This document shows, in pieces, positions 1 through 6,706 of a stretch of DNA of 9,886 nucleotides (position 1 is the stretch's first letter; each line of letters opens with the position of its first letter). A model generated the notes under the pieces. That model was not told the DNA's origin. It ran no database searches and worked only from the letters and a program-made list of their open reading frames with translations. The stretch spans positions 1 to 9,886 of the forward strand of contig CALESE010000013.1 of the NCBI GenBank assembly GCA_937907205.1. The letters run 5' to 3'. Both the position numbers and the translations under genes were made by a program. Source of the DNA: an uncultured Romboutsia sp. GTDB taxonomy: Bacteria; Bacillota; Clostridia; Peptostreptococcales; Peptostreptococcaceae.

Positions 1-20
1 CATAAAGAGTATTGACAAAA

Positions 21-48
21 ATAAAAAAGCGTAGACTTTGTCTACGCT
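21..48 (-). terminator. Rho-independent terminator of the ftsEX-M23-exonuclease unit
   Basis: A perfect 9-bp stem (AGCGTAGAC at 28-36, GTCTACGCT at 40-48) encloses a 3-base loop. Read on the minus strand it is followed by an almost unbroken T run (complement of 21-28). It lies just past the stop codon of the exonuclease gene and is the natural end of that transcription unit. Confidence 0.85.
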
Positions 49-51
49 CTG

Positions 52-76
52 AAATAAGCGTAAATTACGCTTATTT
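52..76 (-). other. Second hairpin overlapping the exonuclease stop codon
   Basis: The arms 52-63 and 65-76 are perfect reverse complements around one base, folding as about 10 bp with a 5-base loop. The arm reaches into the exonuclease stop codon (75-77). No strong T run follows on either strand, so it looks like a 3'-end stabilising or assisting hairpin directly before the true terminator at 28-48. Confidence 0.55.
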
Positions 77-581
77 AAATTTCATCTTTTATTTTTAAAA
101 ATAGTTTAGCAGTTGCTAGTGTATCACTATCTGCTCTATGAGCATTTATATTTTCTATATTGTAGTATTTACAAGCAGTTTCAAGCTTTTTATTTTTTCC
201 TTTGTATGACTTGTTTTGTTTTAATAATTCTAATGTACAAATATAGTCTTTAATTGGATCTAAGTTCATCTTTTCTAAATAATAATTTAAAAACTTAAGG
301 TCAAACTTTGCATTATGAGCTATTATAGTTCTGTCACCTATATATTCTCTAAATCTCGGTAGAACATTTTCTATATATTCTTCGTTTTTAACCATATCAT
401 TGTCTATATTAGTTATTTCTGTTATAAAATAGGGTATACTTTTTTTAGGCTTTATAAGTCTAGAATAATTTTTAACTATTTTACCATTAATTATTTCTGT
501 AATTCCAATTTCAATTATTTCACAACCTTTGTATGGATCAAGACCTGTTGTCTCTAAATCTACAACTATATATTCTTCCAC
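75..581 (-). CDS. DnaQ/PolC-type 3'-5' exonuclease (DEDDh)
   Basis: This 168-residue protein is a stand-alone exonuclease domain of the DNA polymerase III epsilon/PolC-exo superfamily, predicted to hydrolyse 3' ends of DNA or RNA with two metal ions. All three motifs are visible: ExoI with D8 and E10 (VVDLETTG), ExoII with D94 (AHNAKFDLKFL), and ExoIII with H148 and D153 (HRADSD), which makes it the DEDDh type. The length matches a bare domain with no polymerase or helicase fused. The start is GTG at 581, preceded by AAGGAG at a suitable distance. It is the last gene of the ftsE-ftsX-M23 unit, 24 bases after the M23 stop, so it is probably co-transcribed, although no functional link to wall remodelling is evident. 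The substrate cannot be told from sequence; repair, RNA processing or oligonucleotide turnover are all possible. Confidence 0.88.
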   Translation of the reverse strand: MEEYIVVDLETTGLDPYKGCEIIEIGITEIINGKIVKNYSRLIKPKKSIPYFITEITNIDNDMVKNEEYIENVLPRFREYIGDRTIIAHNAKFDLKFLNYYLEKMNLDPIKDYICTLELLKQNKSYKGKNKKLETACKYYNIENINAHRADSDTLATAKLFLKIKDEI

Positions 582-605
582 TTATATTTCTCCTTGAATA
601 TTTAA

Positions 606-1655
606 TTAACTTATATATTTCATTGGATCAGTTGTCTTTCCATTTATTCTTACCTCAAAGTGTAGATGTGGACCTGTCGATCTTCCTGTTGAACCTATTT
701 TTGTAACAACTTGTCCTTTTTTAACCCTTTCTCCAACTGATGCTAATAGCTTATCATTATGTGCATATAATGTAACTTTACCATCATCATGCTTTATCAT
801 TAATGTATTTCCATAACCACTTTGTACTCCTGAAAATATTACAGTTCCATTATCTATTGCAACTGCTGGTGTTCCCTTTGGAGCAGGTATATCTATACCT
901 TTATGTAACTTCTTTGTATTTAATATAGGGTGTATTCTATATCCATACGGAGAACTTATTCTAGTTCTTCCAGGAACAGGCCACGATCCACTAGATATGA
1001 TTGCTCCTTCTGATACCTCTATTGAGTTTTGCATAGCTATTTCTTCTAACTTAGCTTCTAATTCTTCTTCTTCTTTTTCTAGTTCTCTTTTTAATTCTTC
1101 TAGTTCACTTTTATCAGCTAATAAGCTCTCATTATCTTGTTGAAGAGCTTTTCTATTTTCTTCTTGTTTGTTTTTCTTGTCTTCTAATTCATTTTCTTTT
1201 TTTTCAATTTCTATTTTATTGTCATCAAGCTCTTTTAACATTTTTTTATCTTGAGCTACTACTTGTTTAACTATATATATATTATTAAAAAAATCTGATA
1301 AAGATGTACTACTTAATATAACCTTTAGGTATCCCATAGAATAATTATTATTTATAACTTTTAGTCTTTCTCCTAAAGCATCTTCATTTGCTTTTATATT
1401 ATTTTCTAAATTTTTAATTTCTTCTTGAGTATTTTTTATTTCTATATCTAAAGCTTCTATTTCTTCATTTGACTTTAATATATTTTTCTCTATATCAGCT
1501 ATTTTTTCATTTAAATCATTTATTTGTTTTAAGATATTGTTTTGTTCTTGTCTATTTTCATTTATTTTTTTATTTAAATTTTCATTTTCTGCATATATAA
1601 AACTTGTATTAAATAAAAATGCAGATATTACTAATAACGATACTGTCTTTTTCAC
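606..1655 (-). CDS. Secreted coiled-coil M23 (LytM) peptidoglycan endopeptidase, probable FtsEX partner
   Basis: This 349-residue exported zinc endopeptidase is predicted to cut peptide cross-bridges in peptidoglycan. A signal peptide covers residues 1-22 (KK, hydrophobic core, cleavage after IYA). Two Glu/Lys-rich coiled coils (about 23-100 and 132-207) flank a less charged segment (101-131), the layout of EnvC, PcsB and CwlO coiled-coil regulators. The M23 domain (about 225-349) has H251 and D255 (HxxxD), H299 (YAH), and H330 and H332 (HLH), so all metal-binding and catalytic positions are intact, unlike degenerate EnvC-type activators. The start is GTG at 1655 with a strong GGAGGAG five bases upstream. 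It lies 18 bases after ftsX, and the gene order argues that FtsX binds its coiled coil and that ATP hydrolysis by FtsE activates cleavage. That coupling is inferred from known FtsEX systems, not seen here. Confidence 0.93.
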   Translation of the reverse strand: MKKTVSLLVISAFLFNTSFIYAENENLNKKINENRQEQNNILKQINDLNEKIADIEKNILKSNEEIEALDIEIKNTQEEIKNLENNIKANEDALGERLKVINNNYSMGYLKVILSSTSLSDFFNNIYIVKQVVAQDKKMLKELDDNKIEIEKKENELEDKKNKQEENRKALQQDNESLLADKSELEELKRELEKEEEELEAKLEEIAMQNSIEVSEGAIISSGSWPVPGRTRISSPYGYRIHPILNTKKLHKGIDIPAPKGTPAVAIDNGTVIFSGVQSGYGNTLMIKHDDGKVTLYAHNDKLLASVGERVKKGQVVTKIGSTGRSTGPHLHFEVRINGKTTDPMKYIS

Positions 1656-1673
1656 TCAAACTCCTCCATATAA

Positions 1674-2570
1674 CTAAACTTTAAGATGTTTTTTAACTGA
1701 TAATGCACTTCCTAGTACACCTATTATAATACCTGTCAAAGATAATACTCCTATAAGATTTAAAAATATCATTTCTGTAGGAATTATCATATCCTTAAAC
1801 ATATTGTTTAAAAGTGTTGTAACTTTTTCAAGTATATATCCATACATAGATATACAAACTACTATAGATAACAAAGATCCTATTGCACCTATTATAAAGC
1901 CTTCTACTATAAACGGTGCTATTATAAAATTATTGCTTGCTCCTACATATTTTAAAATTTGAATTTCTTCTCTTTTACTATATACTCTTCCTTTTATTGT
2001 ATTTGAAATTAGAACTAAACAAACTATCAATAAACATACTATTAATATAGAACCAAACTTTCTAACTGTATTTGATATATTTAAAAAGTTGTTAATTATA
2101 TCTTGATAATATTCAATACTTTCTGTACCTTCTATTTTATCAATTTTATTAGATATAGAATTTATATTATCAGCATTATCAACTGTTACAATATAATAAT
2201 CATTTAATGGATTTTTAACTCCTTCTAATAAATTAGAGTCATCACCCCAACTTTTTTTCATTTCATCAAACGCATCTTCTTTACTTTTATATTCTATATT
2301 TTTTATTCCTTTTATTTTACCTAAATCGTCTTCAAACTTTTGTATTTGTGATTCATTTAAATTATTATTTATAGATACCCTAATTTCATTTATGTCATCT
2401 TTAGTGATTTCTATAAATTTATTTATATTTAAAACTATAGAAATTACAATTCCTAATATAATAAGTGCTGATGACACTGAAATAACAGAAATAACACTCA
2501 TTGTTTTATTAGAAAATATTCCTTTAAATCCTTGCTTTAAACTGTATAAAAAATTAGATATTATTTTCAT
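1674..2570 (-). CDS. ftsX: Cell-division ABC transporter-like membrane protein FtsX
   Basis: This 298-residue membrane subunit of the FtsEX complex does not transport a substrate in known systems; it passes the ATPase cycle of FtsE across the membrane to a wall hydrolase. Four membrane segments are visible (about 25-48, 173-191, 215-245 and 266-290). A roughly 120-residue extracytoplasmic domain (49-165) lies between the first two and would contact the hydrolase. After segment 2, the REEIQILKYVGAS stretch (200-212) matches the cytoplasmic coupling motif of the family. Length is normal for Gram-positive FtsX. The ATG at 2570 lies inside the 3' end of ftsE (17-base overlap) behind GAGGG, which suggests translational coupling. 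The M23 hydrolase follows 18 bases downstream. Confidence 0.95.
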   Translation of the reverse strand: MKIISNFLYSLKQGFKGIFSNKTMSVISVISVSSALIILGIVISIVLNINKFIEITKDDINEIRVSINNNLNESQIQKFEDDLGKIKGIKNIEYKSKEDAFDEMKKSWGDDSNLLEGVKNPLNDYYIVTVDNADNINSISNKIDKIEGTESIEYYQDIINNFLNISNTVRKFGSILIVCLLIVCLVLISNTIKGRVYSKREEIQILKYVGASNNFIIAPFIVEGFIIGAIGSLLSIVVCISMYGYILEKVTTLLNNMFKDMIIPTEMIFLNLIGVLSLTGIIIGVLGSALSVKKHLKV

Positions 2571-3240
2571 AATTTTCCCTCTTTGTATCTTTAACTATTT
2601 TTCCTTTTTTTATCTCTATAACTCTCTTTGGAAATAACTTTAATATCTCAGTATCGTGTGTTGCCATTATAACAGTAATTCCTTGTGAATTTATATCACA
2701 TAGTAATTTTAATATTTCTATAGAATTATCTATATCTAAATTACCTGTACATTCATCTGCAATTATTATTGATGGATTGTTTACTATAGCTCTAGCTATC
2801 CCTACCCTTTGACATTCTCCTCCCGACAACTCTGAAGGATATTTGTTATGTTTATCTGCAAGACCAACTTTATTCAAAACATCTTTTATCATTGGTTTTA
2901 TATCTTTAGATTTTGTTCCAACAGCTCTTAAAGACACTTCTATATTTTCATATACTGTTTTTTCTTTTAATAATCTAAAATCCTGAAATATCACACCTAA
3001 ATTTCTTCTATAATTGTGTATTTTATTATTTTTTATTTTAGATATGTCTTCTCCAAGTACTGAAAGCCTTCCTGATGATATTTTTTCTTCTCTTGTAAGT
3101 AATTTAAGTAAAGTAGATTTTCCTGCTCCAGAATGACCTACTAAAAATACAAACTCTCCTTGTGTTATACCTAAATTTATATTATCAAGAGATTTATTAC
3201 CATCTGAGTAAAATTTATCTACACTAGTAAATTTAATCAT
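2554..3240 (-). CDS. ftsE: Cell-division ATP-binding protein FtsE
   Basis: This is the 228-residue ABC ATPase of the FtsEX complex, acting on the inner face of the membrane. Using the ATG at 3240 as residue 1: Walker A GHSGAGKST is at 35-43, the Q-loop Gln at 86, the signature LSGGE at 138-142, Walker B IIIADE at 158-163 and the switch His at 195 (ATHD). After Walker B the family's usual ADEPTGNLD reads ADECTGNLD, a Pro-to-Cys change. The frame is open from a GTG at 3249, but that codon overlaps the Shine-Dalgarno GGAG (3249-3252). ATG 3240 sits eight bases after it and gives the normal N-terminus MIKF, so it is chosen. It is first in its operon, behind the promoter at 3286-3314. Confidence 0.95.
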   Translation of the reverse strand: MIKFTSVDKFYSDGNKSLDNINLGITQGEFVFLVGHSGAGKSTLLKLLTREEKISSGRLSVLGEDISKIKNNKIHNYRRNLGVIFQDFRLLKEKTVYENIEVSLRAVGTKSKDIKPMIKDVLNKVGLADKHNKYPSELSGGECQRVGIARAIVNNPSIIIADECTGNLDIDNSIEILKLLCDINSQGITVIMATHDTEILKLFPKRVIEIKKGKIVKDTKRENYENNI

Positions 3241-3285
3241 ATTTATCACTCCATATTTTTTGATTTATATAATCGTCATTTATTA

Positions 3286-3314
3286 ATTATACACAATTTT
3301 TTAATTAATTGTAA
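3286..3314 (-). promoter_or_regulatory. SigA-type promoter of the ftsE operon
   Basis: On the minus strand, -35 TTACAA (3309-3314) and a perfect -10 TATAAT (3286-3291) are separated by exactly 17 bases. Transcription would start near 3279, giving a leader of about 40 bases before the ftsE ATG. It lies between the terminator of the upstream subtilisin gene and ftsE, where a promoter is expected. Confidence 0.78.
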
Positions 3315-3346
3315 CCTTTTTGTAATTTTAAAGTGTAATTTGTAAT
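3310..3346 (+). promoter_or_regulatory. Cluster of WalR-like half-sites overlapping the ftsE -35
   Basis: On the plus strand, TGTAAC (3310-3315), five bases, then TGTAAT (3321-3326) fit the published WalR (YycF) consensus TGTWAH-N5-TGTWAH exactly. Two more TGTAAT copies follow at 3334-3339 and 3341-3346. The first box overlaps the ftsE -35 and the others lie upstream of it relative to ftsE. WalRK is the known regulator of wall hydrolases in Firmicutes, which suits an ftsEX-hydrolase operon. Regulation by WalR is inferred. Confidence 0.5.
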
Positions 3347-3377
3347 ATTTTGAATTATCACTTTTTTTATAAAACAT

Positions 3378-3413
3378 AAAAAATATCTTATAAAAATTTA
3401 TAAGATATTTTTT
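3378..3413 (-). terminator. Terminator of the subtilisin gene
   Basis: Perfect 17-base arms (3378-3394 and 3397-3413) surround a 2-base centre, with A-rich and T-rich ends. On the minus strand a strong T run forms the distal arm. It starts 4 bases after the subtilisin stop codon and separates that unit from the ftsE promoter. The symmetry means it could act on both strands. Confidence 0.82.
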
Positions 3414-3416
3414 AAC

Positions 3417-4370
3417 TTAATATTTAATTTTCTTCTTAATTTTATATTCTTCTAAATAAACTAATCCATTACCTTGAGTTGTTCTAGAATAATCTAATAG
3501 TTTGGTATGCTTTATTAACTGTGCGTACAATTCTCTTTGTGATAAATTTCTTTGAAATTCTTTATATGACCAGTTTTTTAAAAGAGCCAAACTCCCACTT
3601 ACATGAGGTGCTGCCATGCTAGTTCCACTAAGTATAGCAAATTGATTATTTGGAAAAGTTGATAATATATTAACACCTGGAGCTAATAAATCAATTGCTA
3701 AATTTGAATTACTAAAACTTGCAGGTACTCCATTTTTATCTACTGCCCCTACAGAAATTACGTCTGGATATGCTGCTGGATAAGAATACTCAAAGCTTTC
3801 TGAATTTCCATCCCCATCATTTCCTGCCGCACATACAACTAATATATCTTTATTTATAGCTTCTTTAATTGCTCGTTCTAATTTATCATTGCTTTGTGAC
3901 ATTCCTAAAGACATAGATATTATATCAACTTTTAGTTTAACTGCATAATTAATTGCATTTACTACCCAACTTAACTTACCAGATCCAGTTCTATCTATGG
4001 CCTTTAATACATATATACCTACATTTGGAGCTACTCCAACTACTGTATTATTCTGTCCTTTTGCAGCTATTGTTCCTATTACATGTGTACCATGTCCTAC
4101 CCTATCAATTACTATATTTTGATTTTTTCTATCTTCATCTGTAAAATTTCTAACACCTATAATATTATCTTTTATACTATCATGATTTATATCGCATCCA
4201 GAATCTATAACTGCAATTTTTATGCCTTCTCCCTTTTTTGCTTCAGGCCATATACTTTTAGCTTTTATCATATCAACTCCATATGGTGATTTAATATCTT
4301 TTCCTCTTAATTTATCATTTATTTTATATGGTACTAATTTTACTATTATATCCTCTATTTTATAATTCAT
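3417..4370 (-). CDS. Intracellular subtilisin-like serine protease (S8, IspA type)
   Basis: This 317-residue protease closely resembles Bacillus intracellular subtilisins (IspA/ISP). Numbering from ATG 4370, the triad is D56 (AVIDSG), H93 (GHGTH) and S251 (GTSMAAPH), with N184 (AAGND) forming the oxyanion hole; all are intact. There is no signal peptide. The short N-terminal extension carries LVPY at 12-15, equivalent to the LIPY motif that keeps ISPs inactive until the extension is cut. The frame is open from a GTG at 4379, but that codon overlaps the GGAG Shine-Dalgarno; ATG 4370 is eight bases after it and is preferred. It follows the MORN gene by 38 bases with no terminator between, so the two may share a transcript. 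Bacillus ISPs are major cytoplasmic proteases of stationary phase and sporulation; a similar role here is inferred. Confidence 0.93.
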   Translation of the reverse strand: MNYKIEDIIVKLVPYKINDKLRGKDIKSPYGVDMIKAKSIWPEAKKGEGIKIAVIDSGCDINHDSIKDNIIGVRNFTDEDRKNQNIVIDRVGHGTHVIGTIAAKGQNNTVVGVAPNVGIYVLKAIDRTGSGKLSWVVNAINYAVKLKVDIISMSLGMSQSNDKLERAIKEAINKDILVVCAAGNDGDGNSESFEYSYPAAYPDVISVGAVDKNGVPASFSNSNLAIDLLAPGVNILSTFPNNQFAILSGTSMAAPHVSGSLALLKNWSYKEFQRNLSQRELYAQLIKHTKLLDYSRTTQGNGLVYLEEYKIKKKIKY

Positions 4371-4408
4371 AATAATCACTCCAAATTTAGTTTATACTTA
4401 ATATATAT

Positions 4409-5590
4409 TTAAAATTTTATATTGTGATTACTACCCTTTACCAAATAACAGTCTATATTTTCAATTACATATCTTTCATTTTCTCCACTTATATCTACAT
4501 CATATAAAAATAACTCTTCATTATTATTTTTATATACCCCTTGTACAATTTTTTCATTTTCTATTGCAACTTCTAAAATTGATTTATCTATTAAATAATA
4601 TGTACCTACTTTACCTTTTTTATCATTATTCCATTCTCCAATATATTTATATATATCACATTCATAAGTACCTACTCCATGCTTTTTTCCTCTTTTAAAA
4701 TTTCCTTCATATATACTTTTATCAATATATTTATATATACCTACTCCATCATATAAATCATCTTTAAATTCTCCATCATAAACTTCACCATTTCTAAATT
4801 TATGTATACCATGCCCTCTTTTTAAACCATATTTATATTCTCCATCATATGTATCTCCATTAGTTTCACAAAAGCATCCTTTTCCATGAAATACATTATC
4901 TTTAAATTCTCCAATATATCTGCATCCATTACTAAATTTATACTCTCCTTTTCCATTTAGCTTGGATTTTAAAAAGTTACCTTCATAAATATCTCCGTTT
5001 GACTTTATTAATTTACCATAACCACATTGATATCCATCTTCCCACATTCCACTATATTTACTGCCATCATTATAATACAATATTCCTTTTCCATTTTCTT
5101 TATTGTTCTTAAAATAACCTTTATATATATTTTTATTAGAGTAAGTGTATGTACCTAATCCATCTATCTTTCCTTCTTTAAAATCTCCACTATAATTTGA
5201 ACCATTATTATATATATATTTACCTACACTATGCATTTTATCATTTTTCCATAGACCTTCATATCTATCATTATTTTGGAATAAACAAATTCCAAATCCA
5301 TTCTTTTTTCCATCTATAATATCCCCCTTATATCTATCTCCATTATCAAATTTATATATTTTTTCATTATTGTATCTAATTTCTTCTATATTGTTTATTA
5401 TTTTACTATTTTTTATCTTAGCTAAATTATCTTTATTATCTTCAAAATTGCTTCTCATTCCAATTTTACTTTCAAATCTATTTTTCTTTTTATTTGAAAA
5501 TATTTTTAATAATATTATTAAAACAAATATAGCCCATAAACAAATAAATACTCCTAGAATTGTCATTAAATACTTTATAATTTCTTCCAT
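4409..5590 (-). CDS. Membrane-anchored protein with eleven MORN repeats
   Basis: This 393-residue protein has one N-terminal membrane segment (about 7-30) followed by a basic stretch (KKKNR, 34-38), suggesting that the rest faces the cytoplasm. A charged linker (39-80) leads to eleven MORN repeats of the form Y-x-G-x-F/W ... G-x-G, with leading Tyr at 87, 110, 133, 156, 179, 202, 225, 248, 271 and 294, exactly 23 residues apart, and a last one at 316. About 55 non-repeat residues end the protein. MORN arrays form elongated beta structures used as scaffolds or lipid/protein contacts; no enzymatic domain is visible and I cannot assign a function. ATG 5590 is preceded by AAGGGGG eight bases away. 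No clear promoter was found upstream. The intracellular subtilisin follows at once. Confidence 0.9.
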   Translation of the reverse strand: MEEIIKYLMTILGVFICLWAIFVLIILLKIFSNKKKNRFESKIGMRSNFEDNKDNLAKIKNSKIINNIEEIRYNNEKIYKFDNGDRYKGDIIDGKKNGFGICLFQNNDRYEGLWKNDKMHSVGKYIYNNGSNYSGDFKEGKIDGLGTYTYSNKNIYKGYFKNNKENGKGILYYNDGSKYSGMWEDGYQCGYGKLIKSNGDIYEGNFLKSKLNGKGEYKFSNGCRYIGEFKDNVFHGKGCFCETNGDTYDGEYKYGLKRGHGIHKFRNGEVYDGEFKDDLYDGVGIYKYIDKSIYEGNFKRGKKHGVGTYECDIYKYIGEWNNDKKGKVGTYYLIDKSILEVAIENEKIVQGVYKNNNEELFLYDVDISGENERYVIENIDCYLVKGSNHNIKF

Positions 5591-5690
5591 AAAAATAGCC
5601 CCCTTCTTATATATTAATTTATATTTAATGTATATTATTTTTATACTATTTCTTAATTCAAAATTAGTTAAATATAATTATTTTAAATAT

Positions 5691-5719
5691 AAAAAATACC
5701 TTATTTTACATAAGGTATT
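5691..5719 (-). terminator. Terminator of the ttcA-like gene
   Basis: A perfect 10-bp stem (5695-5704 with 5710-5719) with a 5-base loop is followed on the minus strand by a T6 run (5691-5696). It starts 14 bases after the ttcA-like stop codon and insulates that gene from the MORN gene. Confidence 0.87.
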
Positions 5720-5732
5720 AATTAATTATTTA

Positions 5733-6593
5733 TTATTCATATTTTTCCATAAATGAATGCTTTACACCATCTTCTTGCCATCCTAATACTGAATCTATAT
5801 TAACATTTTCAGCTGCTTTAAATATTGACTTCTCTACATCTTTAAAATTATCGCCTAAACTTTTAATTAAATCTTTTATTTCATATCTTTTATTTCCAGT
5901 TTTTTTAGCTGCAACCATACAAGCACAGTTAAGTGGCCATATTCCGCTATTTTGTATAAATCTAACTATGTGTTCTTCTCTTATAAAATAAAGAGGTCTT
6001 ATTATTTGTATCCCGTCAAAATTTGTTGAATTTAATTTCGGCAACATTGTTTTAAAGTTTCCAGCACATAATAAATTAAGCATTGTTGTTTCTATAACAT
6101 CATCATAATGATGACCTAATGCTAGTTTATTGCAACCTAATTCTTCTGCTTTTGAATATAATGCTCCCCTTCTCATTCTCGCACACATATAGCATGGATA
6201 GTCTTTTGCTATTTCATCTGCTATTTCAAATATTCTTGAGTCAAATAAATGTATTGGTATGTTTAAATACTCACAATTATCTATTAATAGCTTTCTTATA
6301 TCTTCATGATATCCTGGATCCATAGCTATAAATTCTACCTCAAATTTAACTTGCCCATGTTTTTGTAATTCTTGAAACATTTTTGCCATAAGTAGACTGT
6401 CTTTTCCTCCAGATATAGCAACTGCTATCTTATCGCCTTCTTCTACTAATTTATATTCTCTTATAGCTTTTATAAATTTTGACCATAGGTGTTTTCTATA
6501 TTTTTTAATTATGCTTCTTTCTATATCTTTTAATGGCTGTCTTTCTTCAAAGGGTACTATTATTTCGCATCCTTTTCCTGCTAACTCACTCAT
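5733..6593 (-). CDS. ttcA: TtcA-family tRNA 2-thiolation PP-loop ATPase
   Basis: This 286-residue cytoplasmic protein belongs to the TtcA/TilS PP-loop superfamily. TtcA adenylates cytidine 32 of certain tRNAs and replaces its oxygen with sulfur using a [4Fe-4S] cluster. The PP-loop SGGKDS is at 61-66, followed by the family motifs PCYMCARMRRG (C134, C137) and LGHHYDD (159-165), the hallmarks of the TtcA group. The third cluster Cys region reads NCAC (C223, C225), a CxC, and lacks the surroundings seen in proteobacterial TtcA as I recall it, so the exact tRNA target is uncertain. ATG 6593 lies behind GAGGTGAT at good spacing. It is monocistronic, with its own promoter (6628-6657) and terminator (5691-5719), and is divergent from cotJ. 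Possible sulfur targets other than C32 cannot be excluded. Confidence 0.85.
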   Translation of the reverse strand: MSELAGKGCEIIVPFEERQPLKDIERSIIKKYRKHLWSKFIKAIREYKLVEEGDKIAVAISGGKDSLLMAKMFQELQKHGQVKFEVEFIAMDPGYHEDIRKLLIDNCEYLNIPIHLFDSRIFEIADEIAKDYPCYMCARMRRGALYSKAEELGCNKLALGHHYDDVIETTMLNLLCAGNFKTMLPKLNSTNFDGIQIIRPLYFIREEHIVRFIQNSGIWPLNCACMVAAKKTGNKRYEIKDLIKSLGDNFKDVEKSIFKAAENVNIDSVLGWQEDGVKHSFMEKYE

Positions 6594-6627
6594 TTTATCA
6601 CCTCATTATTATGAAAACATGGAAATA

Positions 6628-6657
6628 ATTTTATCATAAATGCATACCTAAATTCAA
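6628..6657 (-). promoter_or_regulatory. SigA-type promoter of the ttcA-like gene
   Basis: On the minus strand, -35 TTGAAT (6652-6657) and -10 TAAAAT (6628-6633) are 18 bases apart, and TGA immediately before the -10 gives an extended -10. The leader would be about 30 bases. The -35 and spacer overlap the left copy of the 13-bp direct repeat at 6642-6654. Confidence 0.65.
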
Positions 6658-6671
6658 GGCATACCTAAATT
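6642..6671. repeat. Tandem 13-bp direct repeat in the ttcA-cotJ divergent region
   Basis: GCATACCTAAATT occurs exactly twice, at 6642-6654 and 6659-6671, with a 17-bp period. The left copy overlaps the ttcA -35 and spacer; the right copy lies just upstream of it. The core CTAAATT recurs in the palindrome at 6707-6720. The arrangement looks like an operator, but no regulator is known to me for it. Confidence 0.6.
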
Positions 6672-6706
6672 TAATACTTTTTATTATGTATTTTATATAA
6701 AGTTTG

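Noticed and set aside
12..17. TTGACA on the plus strand as a promoter -35
   Set aside because: No -10 at suitable distance, and the downstream bases form the terminator stem of the minus-strand unit.
2392..2637. Open plus-strand frame of 81 codons
   Set aside because: Lies opposite ftsX and ftsE, has biased Ile/Leu/Phe composition typical of antisense of AT-rich genes, and no ribosome binding site.
3241..3249. GTG start three codons upstream in ftsE
   Set aside because: The GTG is part of the GGAGTG Shine-Dalgarno of the ATG at 3240; the family N-terminus also starts at that ATG.
3953..4289. Two overlapping plus-strand frames opposite the subtilisin
   Set aside because: Antisense shadows of a well-conserved protease gene; low-complexity hydrophobic sequence without initiation signals.
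4371..4379. GTG start three codons upstream in the subtilisin
   Set aside because: Same situation: the codon overlaps the GGAG that serves ATG 4370.
4409..5590. MORN protein as a YwqK-type antitoxin
   Set aside because: Those antitoxins are shorter, lack a membrane anchor and sit beside a toxin gene; the neighbour here is a protease.
5621..5640. TATACATT (minus strand) as a SigE -10 for the MORN gene
   Set aside because: The -10 is close to consensus, but no matching -35 is found 13-15 bases upstream, and such octamers are common in this AT-rich DNA.
5370..5756. 128-codon plus-strand frame opposite the MORN gene start and intergenic region
   Set aside because: Ile/Leu/Phe-rich composition mirrors the AT-rich complement; it runs through the ttcA terminator and lacks a Shine-Dalgarno.
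6119..6325. 68-codon plus-strand frame inside ttcA
   Set aside because: Antisense of a conserved PP-loop gene; no initiation signal.
6659..6668. CATACCTA as a SigE -10 for cotJ
   Set aside because: It matches CATACAnT only in part and no KMATATT-like -35 lies at the required spacing; the second copy of the repeat gives the same failure.
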